From the NCBI RefSeq assembly GCF_004217335.1, contig NZ_SHMP01000008.1, positions 62,001 through 126,000 on the forward strand: a stretch of 64,000 nucleotides of DNA. Direction: 5' to 3'. The notes beneath the pieces are model-generated. The model was given only the letters and a program-made list of their open reading frames with translations. It was not told the origin of the DNA and made no database searches. The first letter of the stretch is position 1, and each line of letters begins with the position of its first letter. This stretch comes from Natrinema hispanicum (GTDB taxonomy: Archaea; Halobacteriota; Halobacteria; Halobacteriales; Natrialbaceae). Position numbers and translations under genes: made by a program. Shown here piece by piece: positions 51,817 to 60,835 of this stretch.

Positions 51817-53337
51817 ATGGCTGTTTCGACGGGGATCGAGAAATTAGACGAGATCCTCGACGGAGGATTCCAAGAGAACAGAACAGTCCTTGTGACTGGG
51901 CCACCGGGGGCTGGAAAATCGACGCTGGCAATGAACTTCTTGCAGGCTGGTCTCGAGAACGACGAGCACTGTACGTACATCAGTACTGAACAGACGCCGG
52001 ATGAATTGCGTGACACGTTCGAGCCGTTTTCGTTCGACCTGACAGACGAGTTATTCACTGTCCTCTCGTTGCATGCACGTCCCGGCAGTGGGACCGACCA
52101 ATACGATCAGGGAACAATCGTCGAAACGTATGGAGCGGATCGGACCGATGACGACGTCGATCGTCATCTCCTTCGGACCCTAGAGGGGGCCGACGAGATT
52201 GATGACCACTACATCGATTTTACACCCGCGAACCTTCGGGAGTTTTTCCGCTGTAATATCTCGGGCGACCGTGTCGTCGTGGATAGCATTTCCGGACTCC
52301 GTTCCGTCAGCGAAAACGAGCAGACGTATCGACGGTTCCTGCTGGACCTAATCCAGTTGATAAACGATCATCACGACGCAACAGCGCTGTTTACTGCAGA
52401 ATCATCACGGCCGAACACCAACGGTATGCAAACGGGCCAATTTTCGGTCGACGAGCTCACACAGTATAATCTGCATGGCGTGATACGGCTCCAGCGAAAC
52501 CGACTCCGCGGAACGGACAGACGATTACTCGAGATTCTGAAAATGCGTGGTGTGGCGTACGATGACCGAACGTTCGAACTCATGTTCGACGATGAAGGGA
52601 TTCGTATTCTTCCGGAGAACCGGACATTTAGTTCGACGCTTCGCGTGACGAACCACGTACCGACGGGCATTGATGGACTTGATACGCTACTTGGTGGTGG
52701 AATCCTCTCTGGTGAGAGTACGGTCGTTCAACACGATGGAAAAGCAGAGGTCGGTGGTATCCTCTACGTTATATTATCAAATATACTTAAAGAAGAGAGG
52801 TCCATCGCTCTCTTGCCACGGATCAACTCACAACCATTGTTTCTCCAGTCTGTTTTCGAACGGCTCGGAACGCCGATGGATGACCTTCTCGATGACGATC
52901 GTCTCTTCGTTTTCGACCACCACGGCGTCTGGGATGACCATCAGAACATTTTCAAATCCGCCGAAGACGAAAGCGGTATCAAGAGCGCGATGACGACGAT
53001 ACACGATCGGTCCCGTAGTCAAGGAGTCGTGCTGTCACTCGATACAAACACGTTGCGCCACATGCTTGGCGAAGAGACGACACGGCAGGTTCGTTCGTGG
53101 CTCCAATCATCCGTCGTAACCGCAACCGACGCCATTATCGACATTCACAATCCGGCACTGCTACAAGACGACCTCGCTGCGTTCCACGTCGATCTCGCCT
53201 CTCAACTTCTCGAGACGTGGATGAACGATACTGGCCTCCAGTATGTGCAACTTCACAAGAGCCCAACCGGCGACACTGGTGCAGTACGACTGATCGAGTA
53301 TCTAGACAAACCCCCCTACGTTCGAGTCGTTACGTGA
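51817..53337 (+). CDS. KaiC/RadA-like ATPase, second domain degenerate
   Basis: This 506-residue protein has two RecA-like halves. The first has an intact Walker A TGPPGAGKSTLAMNFLQ near residue 30, the KaiC element EHCTYISTEQTPDELRDTF, and Walker B VVVDSISGLRSV near 150. The second begins TGIDGLDTLLGGGILSGEST at about 280, but its P-loop reads GESTVVQHDGKAEVG, without the GxxxxGK[ST] lysine, so it should not bind ATP normally. It follows the pilus operon after 120 bases on its own transcript. KaiC-like proteins in haloarchaea are often signalling partners; the partner is not evident. Confidence 0.8.
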   Translation: MAVSTGIEKLDEILDGGFQENRTVLVTGPPGAGKSTLAMNFLQAGLENDEHCTYISTEQTPDELRDTFEPFSFDLTDELFTVLSLHARPGSGTDQYDQGTIVETYGADRTDDDVDRHLLRTLEGADEIDDHYIDFTPANLREFFRCNISGDRVVVDSISGLRSVSENEQTYRRFLLDLIQLINDHHDATALFTAESSRPNTNGMQTGQFSVDELTQYNLHGVIRLQRNRLRGTDRRLLEILKMRGVAYDDRTFELMFDDEGIRILPENRTFSSTLRVTNHVPTGIDGLDTLLGGGILSGESTVVQHDGKAEVGGILYVILSNILKEERSIALLPRINSQPLFLQSVFERLGTPMDDLLDDDRLFVFDHHGVWDDHQNIFKSAEDESGIKSAMTTIHDRSRSQGVVLSLDTNTLRHMLGEETTRQVRSWLQSSVVTATDAIIDIHNPALLQDDLAAFHVDLASQLLETWMNDTGLQYVQLHKSPTGDTGAVRLIEYLDKPPYVRVVT

Positions 53338-53627
53338 TATCCGCTTCGCCCTTCACAGTAGACGCCGAGCCGAATTCATGTCGCTGCTGGTGAGATTATC
53401 TATAGATAAGAGGGTTAGTCGTCGTCGAAATCACGTTCGAGGTCAGACACAGAGTAGTATTCTATCACTTTTTTATTGAACCTATTCGCGGAAGTGACAC
53501 TCGAGTGGGTTCCGGAATAACCCGTATTGTGACGAGAGTGTGTCCGTCTGACACACCACCAGCTAGTTAGATAGCCTATACTTTCTCCTATCGAAGTGTC
53601 AGAGACCGATATGAGAAGTCAACCAGG
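53338..53627. other. Gene-free stretch
   Basis: No gene recognised. The AT-rich part around 53460-53480 could terminate the KaiC transcript. Confidence 0.35.
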
Positions 53628-53801
53628 ATGAAGTGGGGCTCTCTGTTACAGTTCAGTAGGAGTCTACTCCAACAGAACCGGGTTCCTCGAGTGGCTACGT
53701 CCCATAGACAAGAGATACTTGCGCTGTGTCTCCGGATCGTGATTGCAATCATCAATTACGAGCGAGAAGACGATCCAGAAAGTGAGAAACTCAAGCTATG
53801 A
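53628..53801 (+). pseudogene. C-terminal remnant of a haloarchaeal IS4-like transposase
   Basis: A 57-codon frame ends RQEILALCLRIVIAIINYER then EDDPESEKLKL. The pattern A-L-C-L-R-[LI]-x-[VI]-x-[IL]-x-N-x-x-R also appears in the minus-strand remnant at 62683-63108 (FIALCLRLAVTLANHHR), so the two are ends of related transposases. The DDE core is absent. The N-terminal 25 residues are probably unrelated flanking DNA. Confidence 0.45.
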
Positions 53802-53885
53802 GTTGAATTATATGACGCTCTCACGGCTGAGCTGGAATGAAGCCTCCGTTTTTAAGTAGTATCAGGGTATCTCTTCACAGAACAC

Positions 53886-56120
53886 ATGTCCGAGGGAACG
53901 GATTCTGATCTCAGCCGCGAACTCGGTATGGTTGCGGTATTCACTCTCACGACAGGGACGATGCTCGGAGCGGGGATTTTCGTCCTTCCGGGGCCGGCAG
54001 CGGAAGGTGCGGGATCTGCTGCGGCGCTCTCGTTTAGTCTAGCCGGCCTGATCGCGCTCGTGGCGACGATGTGTGCAGTCGAACTCGCGACGGCGATGCC
54101 CGTGTCTGGCGGTTCCTACTACTTCACGAGCCGAGCGATGGGGCCACTCATCGGCACCGTCGTCGGTTTCGGTACGTGGCTTTCGCTCGTCTTCAAGGGC
54201 TCGTTTGCTCTGGTCGGACTCGGCTGGTACGTCACCGAGTTCTCGGCCGTCCCGATTCTCAGCGTAGCAGTCGTTGGCGGGTTCCTGTTGACGGTCCTAA
54301 ACTGGGTTGGAGCCGAAAAGAGCAGTTGGCTCCAGAATCTCATCGTCGGCGGACTGGTCGTCATCCTTGGAATTTTCGTCGGCAAGGGCTTGTTTGCGGC
54401 CGATCCCACGCTGTGGCAGCCGTTCACAGCCGGCGGCGTTGGAGGGGTGGTCGCCACGACTGGACTCGTGTTCATCTCCTATCTGGGGGTGGTGAAGGCG
54501 ACCGCGGTCGCCGAGGAGGTCAAAGATCCCGGAACGACGCTCCCGCGGGCGTTGTTTAGCGCCGTGGTCTTCGTCACGTTCCTGTACGTCGCAATTATGC
54601 TCATCATCACGGGGGTCATGCCGCTCGACGACATCGCCGAGAGTACGGCGCCGGTCGCCGACGCTGGGAGACTGTTTCTCGGTGCTCTCGGTGGCGCGGT
54701 CGTCGCGATCGCGGGCATCTTCGCGACCGTGTCGACTGCCAATGCGGCCGTGTTGTCCGCCTCGCGGTTCCCCTTCGCGATGTCGCGTGATGGGCTTGTA
54801 ACACCGAAACTTCGACAGCGTTCGTCCCGCTTCGAGACGCCGACGTGGGCCGTCTGGCTAACCGGGTGCGTAATGATCACGCTGGTGTTGGCGTTCCGCG
54901 GCGACGTCGAAGGCCTAGCGAAAATCGGGGGCACGTTCGGCATTCTTGTGTTCGCGCTTCTGAACCTCACCGTCGTCTTGCTCCGGAGCGCCCAACCGGA
55001 GTGGTACGAACCGGCGTACCGAGTCCCGTTTTCACCGTGGTTGCCGCTTGCCGGTGCCGTCACCGCGTTGCTCCTGCTTCCGTTTATGGGGCGACTCTCG
55101 CAGGTCGCGGCGGTCGTGTTCGTCCTGTTCGGAATCGGGTGGTACGCCGTCCAGCGACAGATCGGAGAGCCCGTCGAGCCGGACCACGACATCAGGGACC
55201 TGCTTCTCGGAGCCCAGTACCGACAGTCGATCGAAGAGAAAGCATCGAAGAGTAGGGAGTTCACGGACCTTGGGTCGCATGTACTGGTCGAGACCTTTGA
55301 GGGAGAAACCAACCCGCTCCTCTGTACGTTAATGACTGCATTTGCCGAGGAATTCGATGCCGACCTGGAGGTACTGGCTATCTCGAAAATCCCCCCGCAG
55401 ACCCCGATCGTGGAGCCTGCACCTCACGCTGATGCCGACTGGAAGGAACCCATCGAGAGCGCCCACACGCTGGATCGGGACGAGCACACCGTCACCTTCG
55501 AGCAGATCCACACCCACGATCGGGGCGCTGCTCTCATAGATGCCATCCGCGAGGAAACGGAACTCGTTCTCATCGATTGGCACGACCCAATCAGAAAACA
55601 CCACTTCCGAGAGAGTCATGTCGACGAAATACTCCGGTCGCCGCTCCCGGTCAGACTCGCCGTACTGAAATACCGGGAGACCGGCGACATCGAGGACATC
55701 GTCGTCGCGGCCGCGACCAACCCCTACGACCGCGCGGAGATTGAACTCGCAGACGCGATCGCTGCCGCCACGGGTGCGCGCCTGACGTTGGTCAAGGCAA
55801 TCGACGAGGAGGCCGCCGAGGAGGCGGAAACGTCCGCTCGGGAGTATTTGACCGACCTCGCGAAACTCACAGATAGTCCTACGGAGACGGAACTACTTCG
55901 AACCGACGACATCGACCGCGCTTTGGTCAAACGGGCCAACGCGGCCGATCTCTTGGTAATGGGTGGACCCATCCGGCCAGAGCGGATTCGCGAGTTTTTC
56001 GGTCAGACCACTGATTTCGTCCCCGCCGAGACGACGAGTTCCGTCCTCGTGGTCAAAGAGCCAGGCGTCCAGGTTCCCCTCTCCCGACGAATCTGGCGCT
56101 GGCTCAGCCGCCCGGACTGA
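53886..56120 (+). CDS. APC-type amino-acid permease with two C-terminal UspA domains
   Basis: This 744-residue membrane protein has an N-terminal APC transporter (about 12 helices within 10-430; TLTTGTMLGAGIFVLPGPAA is the unwound helix 1 substrate motif, and GGSYYFTSRAMGP follows). A tandem UspA region follows in the cytoplasm (about 470-590 and 605-735). The last UspA unit keeps LVMGGPIRPERIREFFGQTT, a G-x2-G-like nucleotide loop. APC-USP fusions are typical of haloarchaea, where the Usp part is thought to regulate transport. The substrate is not determined. It is monocistronic. Confidence 0.85.
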   Translation: MSEGTDSDLSRELGMVAVFTLTTGTMLGAGIFVLPGPAAEGAGSAAALSFSLAGLIALVATMCAVELATAMPVSGGSYYFTSRAMGPLIGTVVGFGTWLSLVFKGSFALVGLGWYVTEFSAVPILSVAVVGGFLLTVLNWVGAEKSSWLQNLIVGGLVVILGIFVGKGLFAADPTLWQPFTAGGVGGVVATTGLVFISYLGVVKATAVAEEVKDPGTTLPRALFSAVVFVTFLYVAIMLIITGVMPLDDIAESTAPVADAGRLFLGALGGAVVAIAGIFATVSTANAAVLSASRFPFAMSRDGLVTPKLRQRSSRFETPTWAVWLTGCVMITLVLAFRGDVEGLAKIGGTFGILVFALLNLTVVLLRSAQPEWYEPAYRVPFSPWLPLAGAVTALLLLPFMGRLSQVAAVVFVLFGIGWYAVQRQIGEPVEPDHDIRDLLLGAQYRQSIEEKASKSREFTDLGSHVLVETFEGETNPLLCTLMTAFAEEFDADLEVLAISKIPPQTPIVEPAPHADADWKEPIESAHTLDRDEHTVTFEQIHTHDRGAALIDAIREETELVLIDWHDPIRKHHFRESHVDEILRSPLPVRLAVLKYRETGDIEDIVVAAATNPYDRAEIELADAIAAATGARLTLVKAIDEEAAEEAETSAREYLTDLAKLTDSPTETELLRTDDIDRALVKRANAADLLVMGGPIRPERIREFFGQTTDFVPAETTSSVLVVKEPGVQVPLSRRIWRWLSRPD

Positions 56121-56188
56121 AGAACGATCTCACGGGGAGACAGTATAGTCGGCCTGTGTACATCTTTTCAGTCCGTGGGACAGTGCGG
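56121..56188. other. Short spacer
   Basis: No features beyond the permease 3' flank. Confidence 0.3.
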
Positions 56189-56383
56189 CTACGAGCGGGC
56201 GACCGAACTGTTCAACGACCAACTCAGTACCGAGGACAAGGAGGCGTGGCGCGAGCACGCACCGCAGAAACCACACCCAATAGATTCGTATCCAGTCGAT
56301 AGCAGGGATGTGCCAGTATATACACTAGCACCACCGATGAGACCGCCTCCAACAGAAAATAGCAGCTCTCGTCGTGTGATCAT
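56189..56383 (-). pseudogene. N-terminal remnant of a Tat-exported protein
   Basis: The frame from ATG 56383 gives MITRRELLFSVGGGLIGGAS, a clear twin-arginine leader, but only 40 sensible residues follow before the sequence turns Ser-rich. On the opposite strand near 56190-56270 another protein-like stretch (YERATELFNDQLSTEDKEAW) overlaps the end. The junction of two fragments indicates a rearranged, non-functional gene. Confidence 0.35.
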
Positions 56384-56648
56384 ATCCATCAAAATAGATA
56401 TGATTAGATGTGTTTTCTGGTTACTCTTAGAGAGCGTGTCATACAATGGTTCTCAACAGATATTATTCACGCCATATGTATTAAACAAAGTCAATGACTG
56501 GCGAAACTACAGGATCATACACGAATTGAGAGCTGTATAATCGTCAGGTAGAGGGTGTAAGTCGTATTCTATGACACGCTGGTAGCTGGGTGAATCCGGT
56601 ATCACTGTTTGTCCACAGATACTTGCTATCGCTCTCCGTCCAGAAACC
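56384..56648. other. AT-rich gene-free region upstream of Cry-DASH
   Basis: No gene recognised. The region is AT-rich from 56390 to 56520 and may include the promoter for the photolyase-family gene at 56649. Confidence 0.35.
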
Positions 56649-58073
56649 ATGGACACCGCCGTCGTCTGGTTTCGAGACGATCTCCGAGTCACGGACAATC
56701 CGACGCTCGCCGATGCGGTCACCACGGCAGACGAAATCGTGCCGGTCTACGTCGTCGATCCGCACGAGCGCGGCGAGACACGCGACGGGACCGAAAAGCT
56801 CGGCACTCACCGCGCCAGATTCCGCCGCGAGTCACTGCTCGAGTTACGGGCGGCGCTCCGAGAACGAGGGGGCGAGCTGTTCGTCAGGCAGGGCCGTCCG
56901 GAGACAGTCGTTCCCGACATCGCGGGTCGCGTCGACGCCGATGCCGTGTACGCACAAACGAAACCGGCGACGGAGGAACGCAAGGTGGAAGACAGTGTTC
57001 GAGCGGCACTTCCCGACGAGATCGCCTTCGAGCACCGGTGGACGCATACGCTGTATCACGTCTCTGATCTCCCGACGTCATACGAGCGGATGGGAGATAC
57101 GTTCACGCCGTGGCGCAAAGAGATTGAACGCGAGTGTTCGATTCGAGAGCCCGTCGAACCACCGAAATCGATTTCCACGCCAGCCTTGCCCGCCGGCGGT
57201 GTACCGACGCTGTCGGACCTCGGACTCGAGACGCCGCCCGAGGACGAACGTACAGTGCTGGCCTTCGAGGGAGGCGAATCAGCCGGCAAGCGCCGCCTCG
57301 AGGCGTATTTCTGGGAAGGAGATCACCTCAGAGAGTACAAAGAGACCCGAAACGGGATGCTGGGGGCAGACTACTCCTCGAAGTTCTCGCCGTGGCTGGC
57401 GGCAGGGTGTCTCTCGCCACGGTGGATCTATGACGAGGTCCGTCGCTACGAGGCCGAACGAGTCTCGAACGAGGACACCTACTGGCTCGTCTTCGAGTTA
57501 CTGTGGCGTGACTTCTTCCAGTTCCAGTTTTGTAAATACGGCGCACAGTTTTTCCATCCCAACGGAATCCGGGACATCGAAAAAGCGTGGGAGCACGACC
57601 GGGAGACGTTCGAGCGGTGGGCGAACGGCGAGACGGGGATTCCGTTCGTCGATGCGAACATGCGCGAGCTAAACCGGACGGGATACATGTCCAATCGTGG
57701 CCGCCAGAACGTCGCCTCGTTTCTTGCCGACGCACTTGGTATCGACTGGCGCTGGGGAGCAGCATACTTCGAGGAACGACTCGTTGACTACGACGTCGCT
57801 TCAAACTGGGGGAACTGGGCCTACCAGGCCGGCGTGGGAAACGACTCCCGCGACAATTACTTCGATGTCCTCTCACAGGCCGAATACTACGACGCCGACG
57901 GCGAGTACGTGACGACTTGGCGTCCCGAACTCGAGGGACTTCCCTCGGCGTTCGTCCACCGGCCCTGGCGACTGAGCGACGAGCAACAGGCCACCTACGG
58001 CGTCGAACTCGGCGTCGACTACCCGCGGCCGATGATCGACATCGAGGCACGCTACGAAGAACTGGATAGCTGA
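56649..58073 (+). CDS. cryD: Cryptochrome DASH
   Basis: This 474-residue member of the photolyase/cryptochrome family has an N-terminal MTHF-binding domain (TAVVWFRDDLRVTDNPTLAD). A FAD domain follows with DYSSKFSPWLAAGCLSPRWI, LLWRDFFQFQFCKYGAQFFH, VDANMRELNRTGYMSNRGRQ and VASFLADALGIDWRWGAAYF. NRTGYMSNRGRQNVAS is a hallmark of the DASH branch, which repairs CPDs in single-stranded or loop DNA and may also signal light. It is followed by a small membrane protein gene and the convergent FeS-type photolyase. Confidence 0.9.
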   Translation: MDTAVVWFRDDLRVTDNPTLADAVTTADEIVPVYVVDPHERGETRDGTEKLGTHRARFRRESLLELRAALRERGGELFVRQGRPETVVPDIAGRVDADAVYAQTKPATEERKVEDSVRAALPDEIAFEHRWTHTLYHVSDLPTSYERMGDTFTPWRKEIERECSIREPVEPPKSISTPALPAGGVPTLSDLGLETPPEDERTVLAFEGGESAGKRRLEAYFWEGDHLREYKETRNGMLGADYSSKFSPWLAAGCLSPRWIYDEVRRYEAERVSNEDTYWLVFELLWRDFFQFQFCKYGAQFFHPNGIRDIEKAWEHDRETFERWANGETGIPFVDANMRELNRTGYMSNRGRQNVASFLADALGIDWRWGAAYFEERLVDYDVASNWGNWAYQAGVGNDSRDNYFDVLSQAEYYDADGEYVTTWRPELEGLPSAFVHRPWRLSDEQQATYGVELGVDYPRPMIDIEARYEELDS

Positions 58074-58161
58074 CATCGCTGCTCGGAGGATAGGGTCTCG
58101 AGACACTCGGCGGGAGCTACCACCGTGTACGCATTTGTGTCAGCACACAGTATGCTCCGGC

Positions 58162-58671
58162 ATGTTCAGACGCGCTCGAGAGCTCGGCCCGCCGATCCTG
58201 GTCCCGTTGGCCTGGACATTCGTGACGGCCGCCCACCTCGAGGTCGTAACCGAGCACACGCTGTTCATCGCTCACGTCGTGATGGCCGTCCTTCTGGTCG
58301 GCTTCGCGGCGACCGGCTACGCCGACATGCGCGAGGGCGTCCTACGCACGTGGTGGCTGCTCATCACCGTCGGCTCGGTCGTCACGCTCTGTGGTGTCGT
58401 CGGCCTCTGGCTCGAGCCGACGAATCCGGCGCTTACGGCCGTCGCTCTCTTCGGCTGGATGCTTCTACCGGCAGTCGGCTTCGTCGATACCGGGCGTCGG
58501 GTCACCAAAGGGGGCTGGATCTACGCGGTCGGGACCGCGGGCTGTCTGCTCGGCGCGGCCCTCTACGCCGTCAGCCCAACCTGGGGCACCCGGACGGCCG
58601 CGGTCGGTGGGCTCGTGCTCGTCGGACTTGGCCAGACGGCAGGAATTTTCGATGCGGCGATCCGCTACTGA
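58162..58671 (+). CDS. Small polytopic membrane protein
   Basis: This 169-residue protein from ATG 58162 (MFRRARELGPPILVPLAWTF) has about six hydrophobic helices with short loops. A start nine codons earlier begins with a Cys/His-rich segment and is less likely. ALTAVALFGWMLLPAVGFVD is a representative helix. The family is not recognised. It lies between two light-repair genes, 2 bases from the convergent stop of the FeS photolyase, and could be functionally unrelated. Confidence 0.6.
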   Translation: MFRRARELGPPILVPLAWTFVTAAHLEVVTEHTLFIAHVVMAVLLVGFAATGYADMREGVLRTWWLLITVGSVVTLCGVVGLWLEPTNPALTAVALFGWMLLPAVGFVDTGRRVTKGGWIYAVGTAGCLLGAALYAVSPTWGTRTAAVGGLVLVGLGQTAGIFDAAIRY

Positions 58672-58673
58672 GA

Positions 58674-60236
58674 CTACACGTCGTCGACGTTGGCCCGCAG
58701 ATCGACGACGTGCTCGCGGATCGCCTCGAGGTCGCCGGCCTCGCGTTTGGCATCGACGTGTGAGTACATCAGTCTCATCCGGTGATTGTCGCGGAGTTTC
58801 GCTTCGTTTCGGGCCAAAAAGTCCCAGTAGAGGGCGTTGAACGGACACGCACCTTCGCCGGTCGTCTCGTCGCTGTCGTAGCGGCAGTCGGCGCAGTAGT
58901 CGGACATCCGATCGACGTAATTCGCCGACGAGACGTACGGCTTCGTCGCGAAGACACCATGGGCGTACTGGCCCATCTCGACGACGTTCGGGGTCGTCAC
59001 CCAGTGATAGGCGTCGACGTAGGTCGCGTGAAACCACTCGTTGAGTTCCCGAGGCTCGACGCCCCACAGCGTCGCGAAGTTCGCCAGGACCATCAGCCGC
59101 TGAATGTGGTGGGCGTATCCCCGATCGTAGACGTCGCCGATCGTCTCGGCGAGACAGTTCATCCCCGTCTCGCCCGTCCAGTAAAAGTCCGGCAGCGAAG
59201 CCGTCGCCTCGAGCTGGTTGGCACTCGCCAGTTCCGGCATCGTCTGTCGATACACGTGACGGACGAACTCGCGCCAGCCCAGAAGCTGCCTGATACAGCC
59301 CTCCGCGGACGGAAGCGAGACCGTATCCCGGTCGTGGTAGGCCGTTTCGACCGCCTCAATCACTTCGAGTGGGTGTAACAGGCCGATGTTGAGCACCGCG
59401 CTCAAAAGCGAGTGGGCCATTGCCCAGTCGTCGGTTCGCATCGCATCTTGGTAGGGACCGAACGCGGGAAGCCGATGCTCGAGGAAGTGCTCGAGGTGGT
59501 CGCGGGCTCCCTCGCGAGTTACCGGCCAACGAACCCCCTCGGTACTGCCCCAGGTGTCGAACGTCGACTCGACCCAGGCAGCGGTCTCCTCGACTACTAC
59601 GTCGGGCTCCGGGGAGGGGGCGGGTGGTGCCTCCCACTCTTCGGGCGGGAATTCACGATTTTGGTCGTCGAAGTTCCACTCGCCGCCGACCGGCTCCTCG
59701 CCGTCCATCAGCACGCCGGACTCCCGGCGCATCCATCGGTAGAACTGTTCGTGCGTGAACGTCTCTGCGCCGTCGGCCCACTCGTCGAACGCCCCGCGGG
59801 TGCTGACAAACAGTTCGTTCTCGCAGACCCGAAGGTCGCCACCGGCGTCGGCGACGAGGTCACGAAATCGCCGCTCGGAGCCGTAGCTCGGCGACCGCAT
59901 CGTCACGAGCGTGGCGTCGGGATGCTCCGCGAAGAACGTCTCGAGTGCGTCGCCGAACGTCTCCGCCTTGAGATAGATCACGTTGTAACCGGCGTCGGAC
60001 AAGCGATCCCTGAACCGGCGCATTGCGGCGAACACGAGCGTGAGCTTGTGGTGGTGGTACGGCAGCCGGCGGGCGAAGCCGTGTGCCTCGATCAGCAACA
60101 CTCGGTTTCCATCGGGCGCTCGAGCAAGCGGCCCACAGCGTTCAGTGAGGTGTGTCCCGAGGACCCAAGGGACATCGTCGTCACCCAGGGTATATTCACG
60201 GACCGTCCCGACTGTCGGCTGGTGCATACCGGTCAC
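58674..60236 (-). CDS. FeS-type photolyase/cryptochrome (FeS-BCP, PhrB-like)
   Basis: This 520-residue photolyase-family protein belongs to the iron-sulfur branch. The N-terminal domain begins VPWVLGTHLTERCGPLARAP. The catalytic half has LLGWREFVRHVYRQTMPELA and GYAHHIQRLMVLANFATLWG. Four cysteines are placed for a [4Fe-4S] cluster: one in GMNCLAET, two in YCADCRYD and one in GACPFNALYWDFL. This branch repairs (6-4) photoproducts in bacteria. An alternative start at the second Met (MHQPTV) is possible. It converges with the small membrane protein gene. Confidence 0.88.
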   Translation of the reverse strand: MTGMHQPTVGTVREYTLGDDDVPWVLGTHLTERCGPLARAPDGNRVLLIEAHGFARRLPYHHHKLTLVFAAMRRFRDRLSDAGYNVIYLKAETFGDALETFFAEHPDATLVTMRSPSYGSERRFRDLVADAGGDLRVCENELFVSTRGAFDEWADGAETFTHEQFYRWMRRESGVLMDGEEPVGGEWNFDDQNREFPPEEWEAPPAPSPEPDVVVEETAAWVESTFDTWGSTEGVRWPVTREGARDHLEHFLEHRLPAFGPYQDAMRTDDWAMAHSLLSAVLNIGLLHPLEVIEAVETAYHDRDTVSLPSAEGCIRQLLGWREFVRHVYRQTMPELASANQLEATASLPDFYWTGETGMNCLAETIGDVYDRGYAHHIQRLMVLANFATLWGVEPRELNEWFHATYVDAYHWVTTPNVVEMGQYAHGVFATKPYVSSANYVDRMSDYCADCRYDSDETTGEGACPFNALYWDFLARNEAKLRDNHRMRLMYSHVDAKREAGDLEAIREHVVDLRANVDDV

Positions 60237-60264
60237 ACGAATCGGTCGGGGATAATTCCCATCC

Positions 60265-60567
60265 CTACAACAATTCCAGAACGGCGCTCAGGCTCTCGGC
60301 CTCGACGGTAGGCTCTATCTCAAGGTGACGAGTGGCGTTGTGATCTCGACGGAGAAAGACGGTATCAAAGCCTGCCTGCTGGCCGGCGACAATGTCGCTC
60401 TCACTGTCGCCGACGTACAGCGGGTTCGAACAGCCCAGATCGGCCGCAGCAGCCTCGAGATATGTTGGTTCAGGCTTCTTTTCTCGAAGGCTCTCGCGGG
60501 TCGGCTCTCTGGCACGGACCGTCTCGACGTACCCGTAAAGGCCGTGCCCTCGAAGAACGAACTCGAC
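60265..60567 (-). pseudogene. HAD-family phosphatase truncated at its N-terminus
   Basis: The frame encodes LRGHGLYGYVETVRAREPTR and KKPEPTYLEAAAADLGCSNP. LYVGDSESDIVAGQQAGFDT supplies HAD motif IV, and the protein then runs to a normal end. HAD motifs I and II (DxDGT/V at the N-terminus) are missing. The sequence upstream of the junction encodes an IS5-like transposase tail in the opposite direction, so the insertion removed the catalytic aspartate. An ATG at 60618 would produce a chimeric inactive protein. Confidence 0.6.
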
Positions 60568-60792
60568 ATTCGCCCACTGATCAAACACCGAATCTTCGCT
60601 CCGTACGATCACGCACACAACGCCCGCATTGACGACGATCGGTACGCTCAGCGGTCAATGGCTGAAACCGTCAACTCAACTGTCAAGCGCTCGCTCGGCT
60701 ATACCGTGCGAGCGCGTACCTGGTATCGCGAGTTCCGTGAAATCGCCTTGATATGTGTCGTCTATAACATCTAGCAGGCCGTCAAACAGTGA
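60565..60792 (+). mobile_element. IS5-like transposase remnant
   Basis: The plus strand encodes RPLIKHRIFAPYDHAHNARI, then QRSMAETVNSTVKRSLGYTV and RTWYREFREIALICVVYNI. This is the conserved end of the haloarchaeal IS5-family transposase (the DDE Glu lies in the MAETVNS block). A TAG interrupts the final NI-x-x-AVKQ. No start, left end or terminal repeats are visible. Confidence 0.6.
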
Positions 60793-60835
60793 AATCCACC
60801 GTCGTATGGCGATTCAACATAGCCGTCTGGACCCA

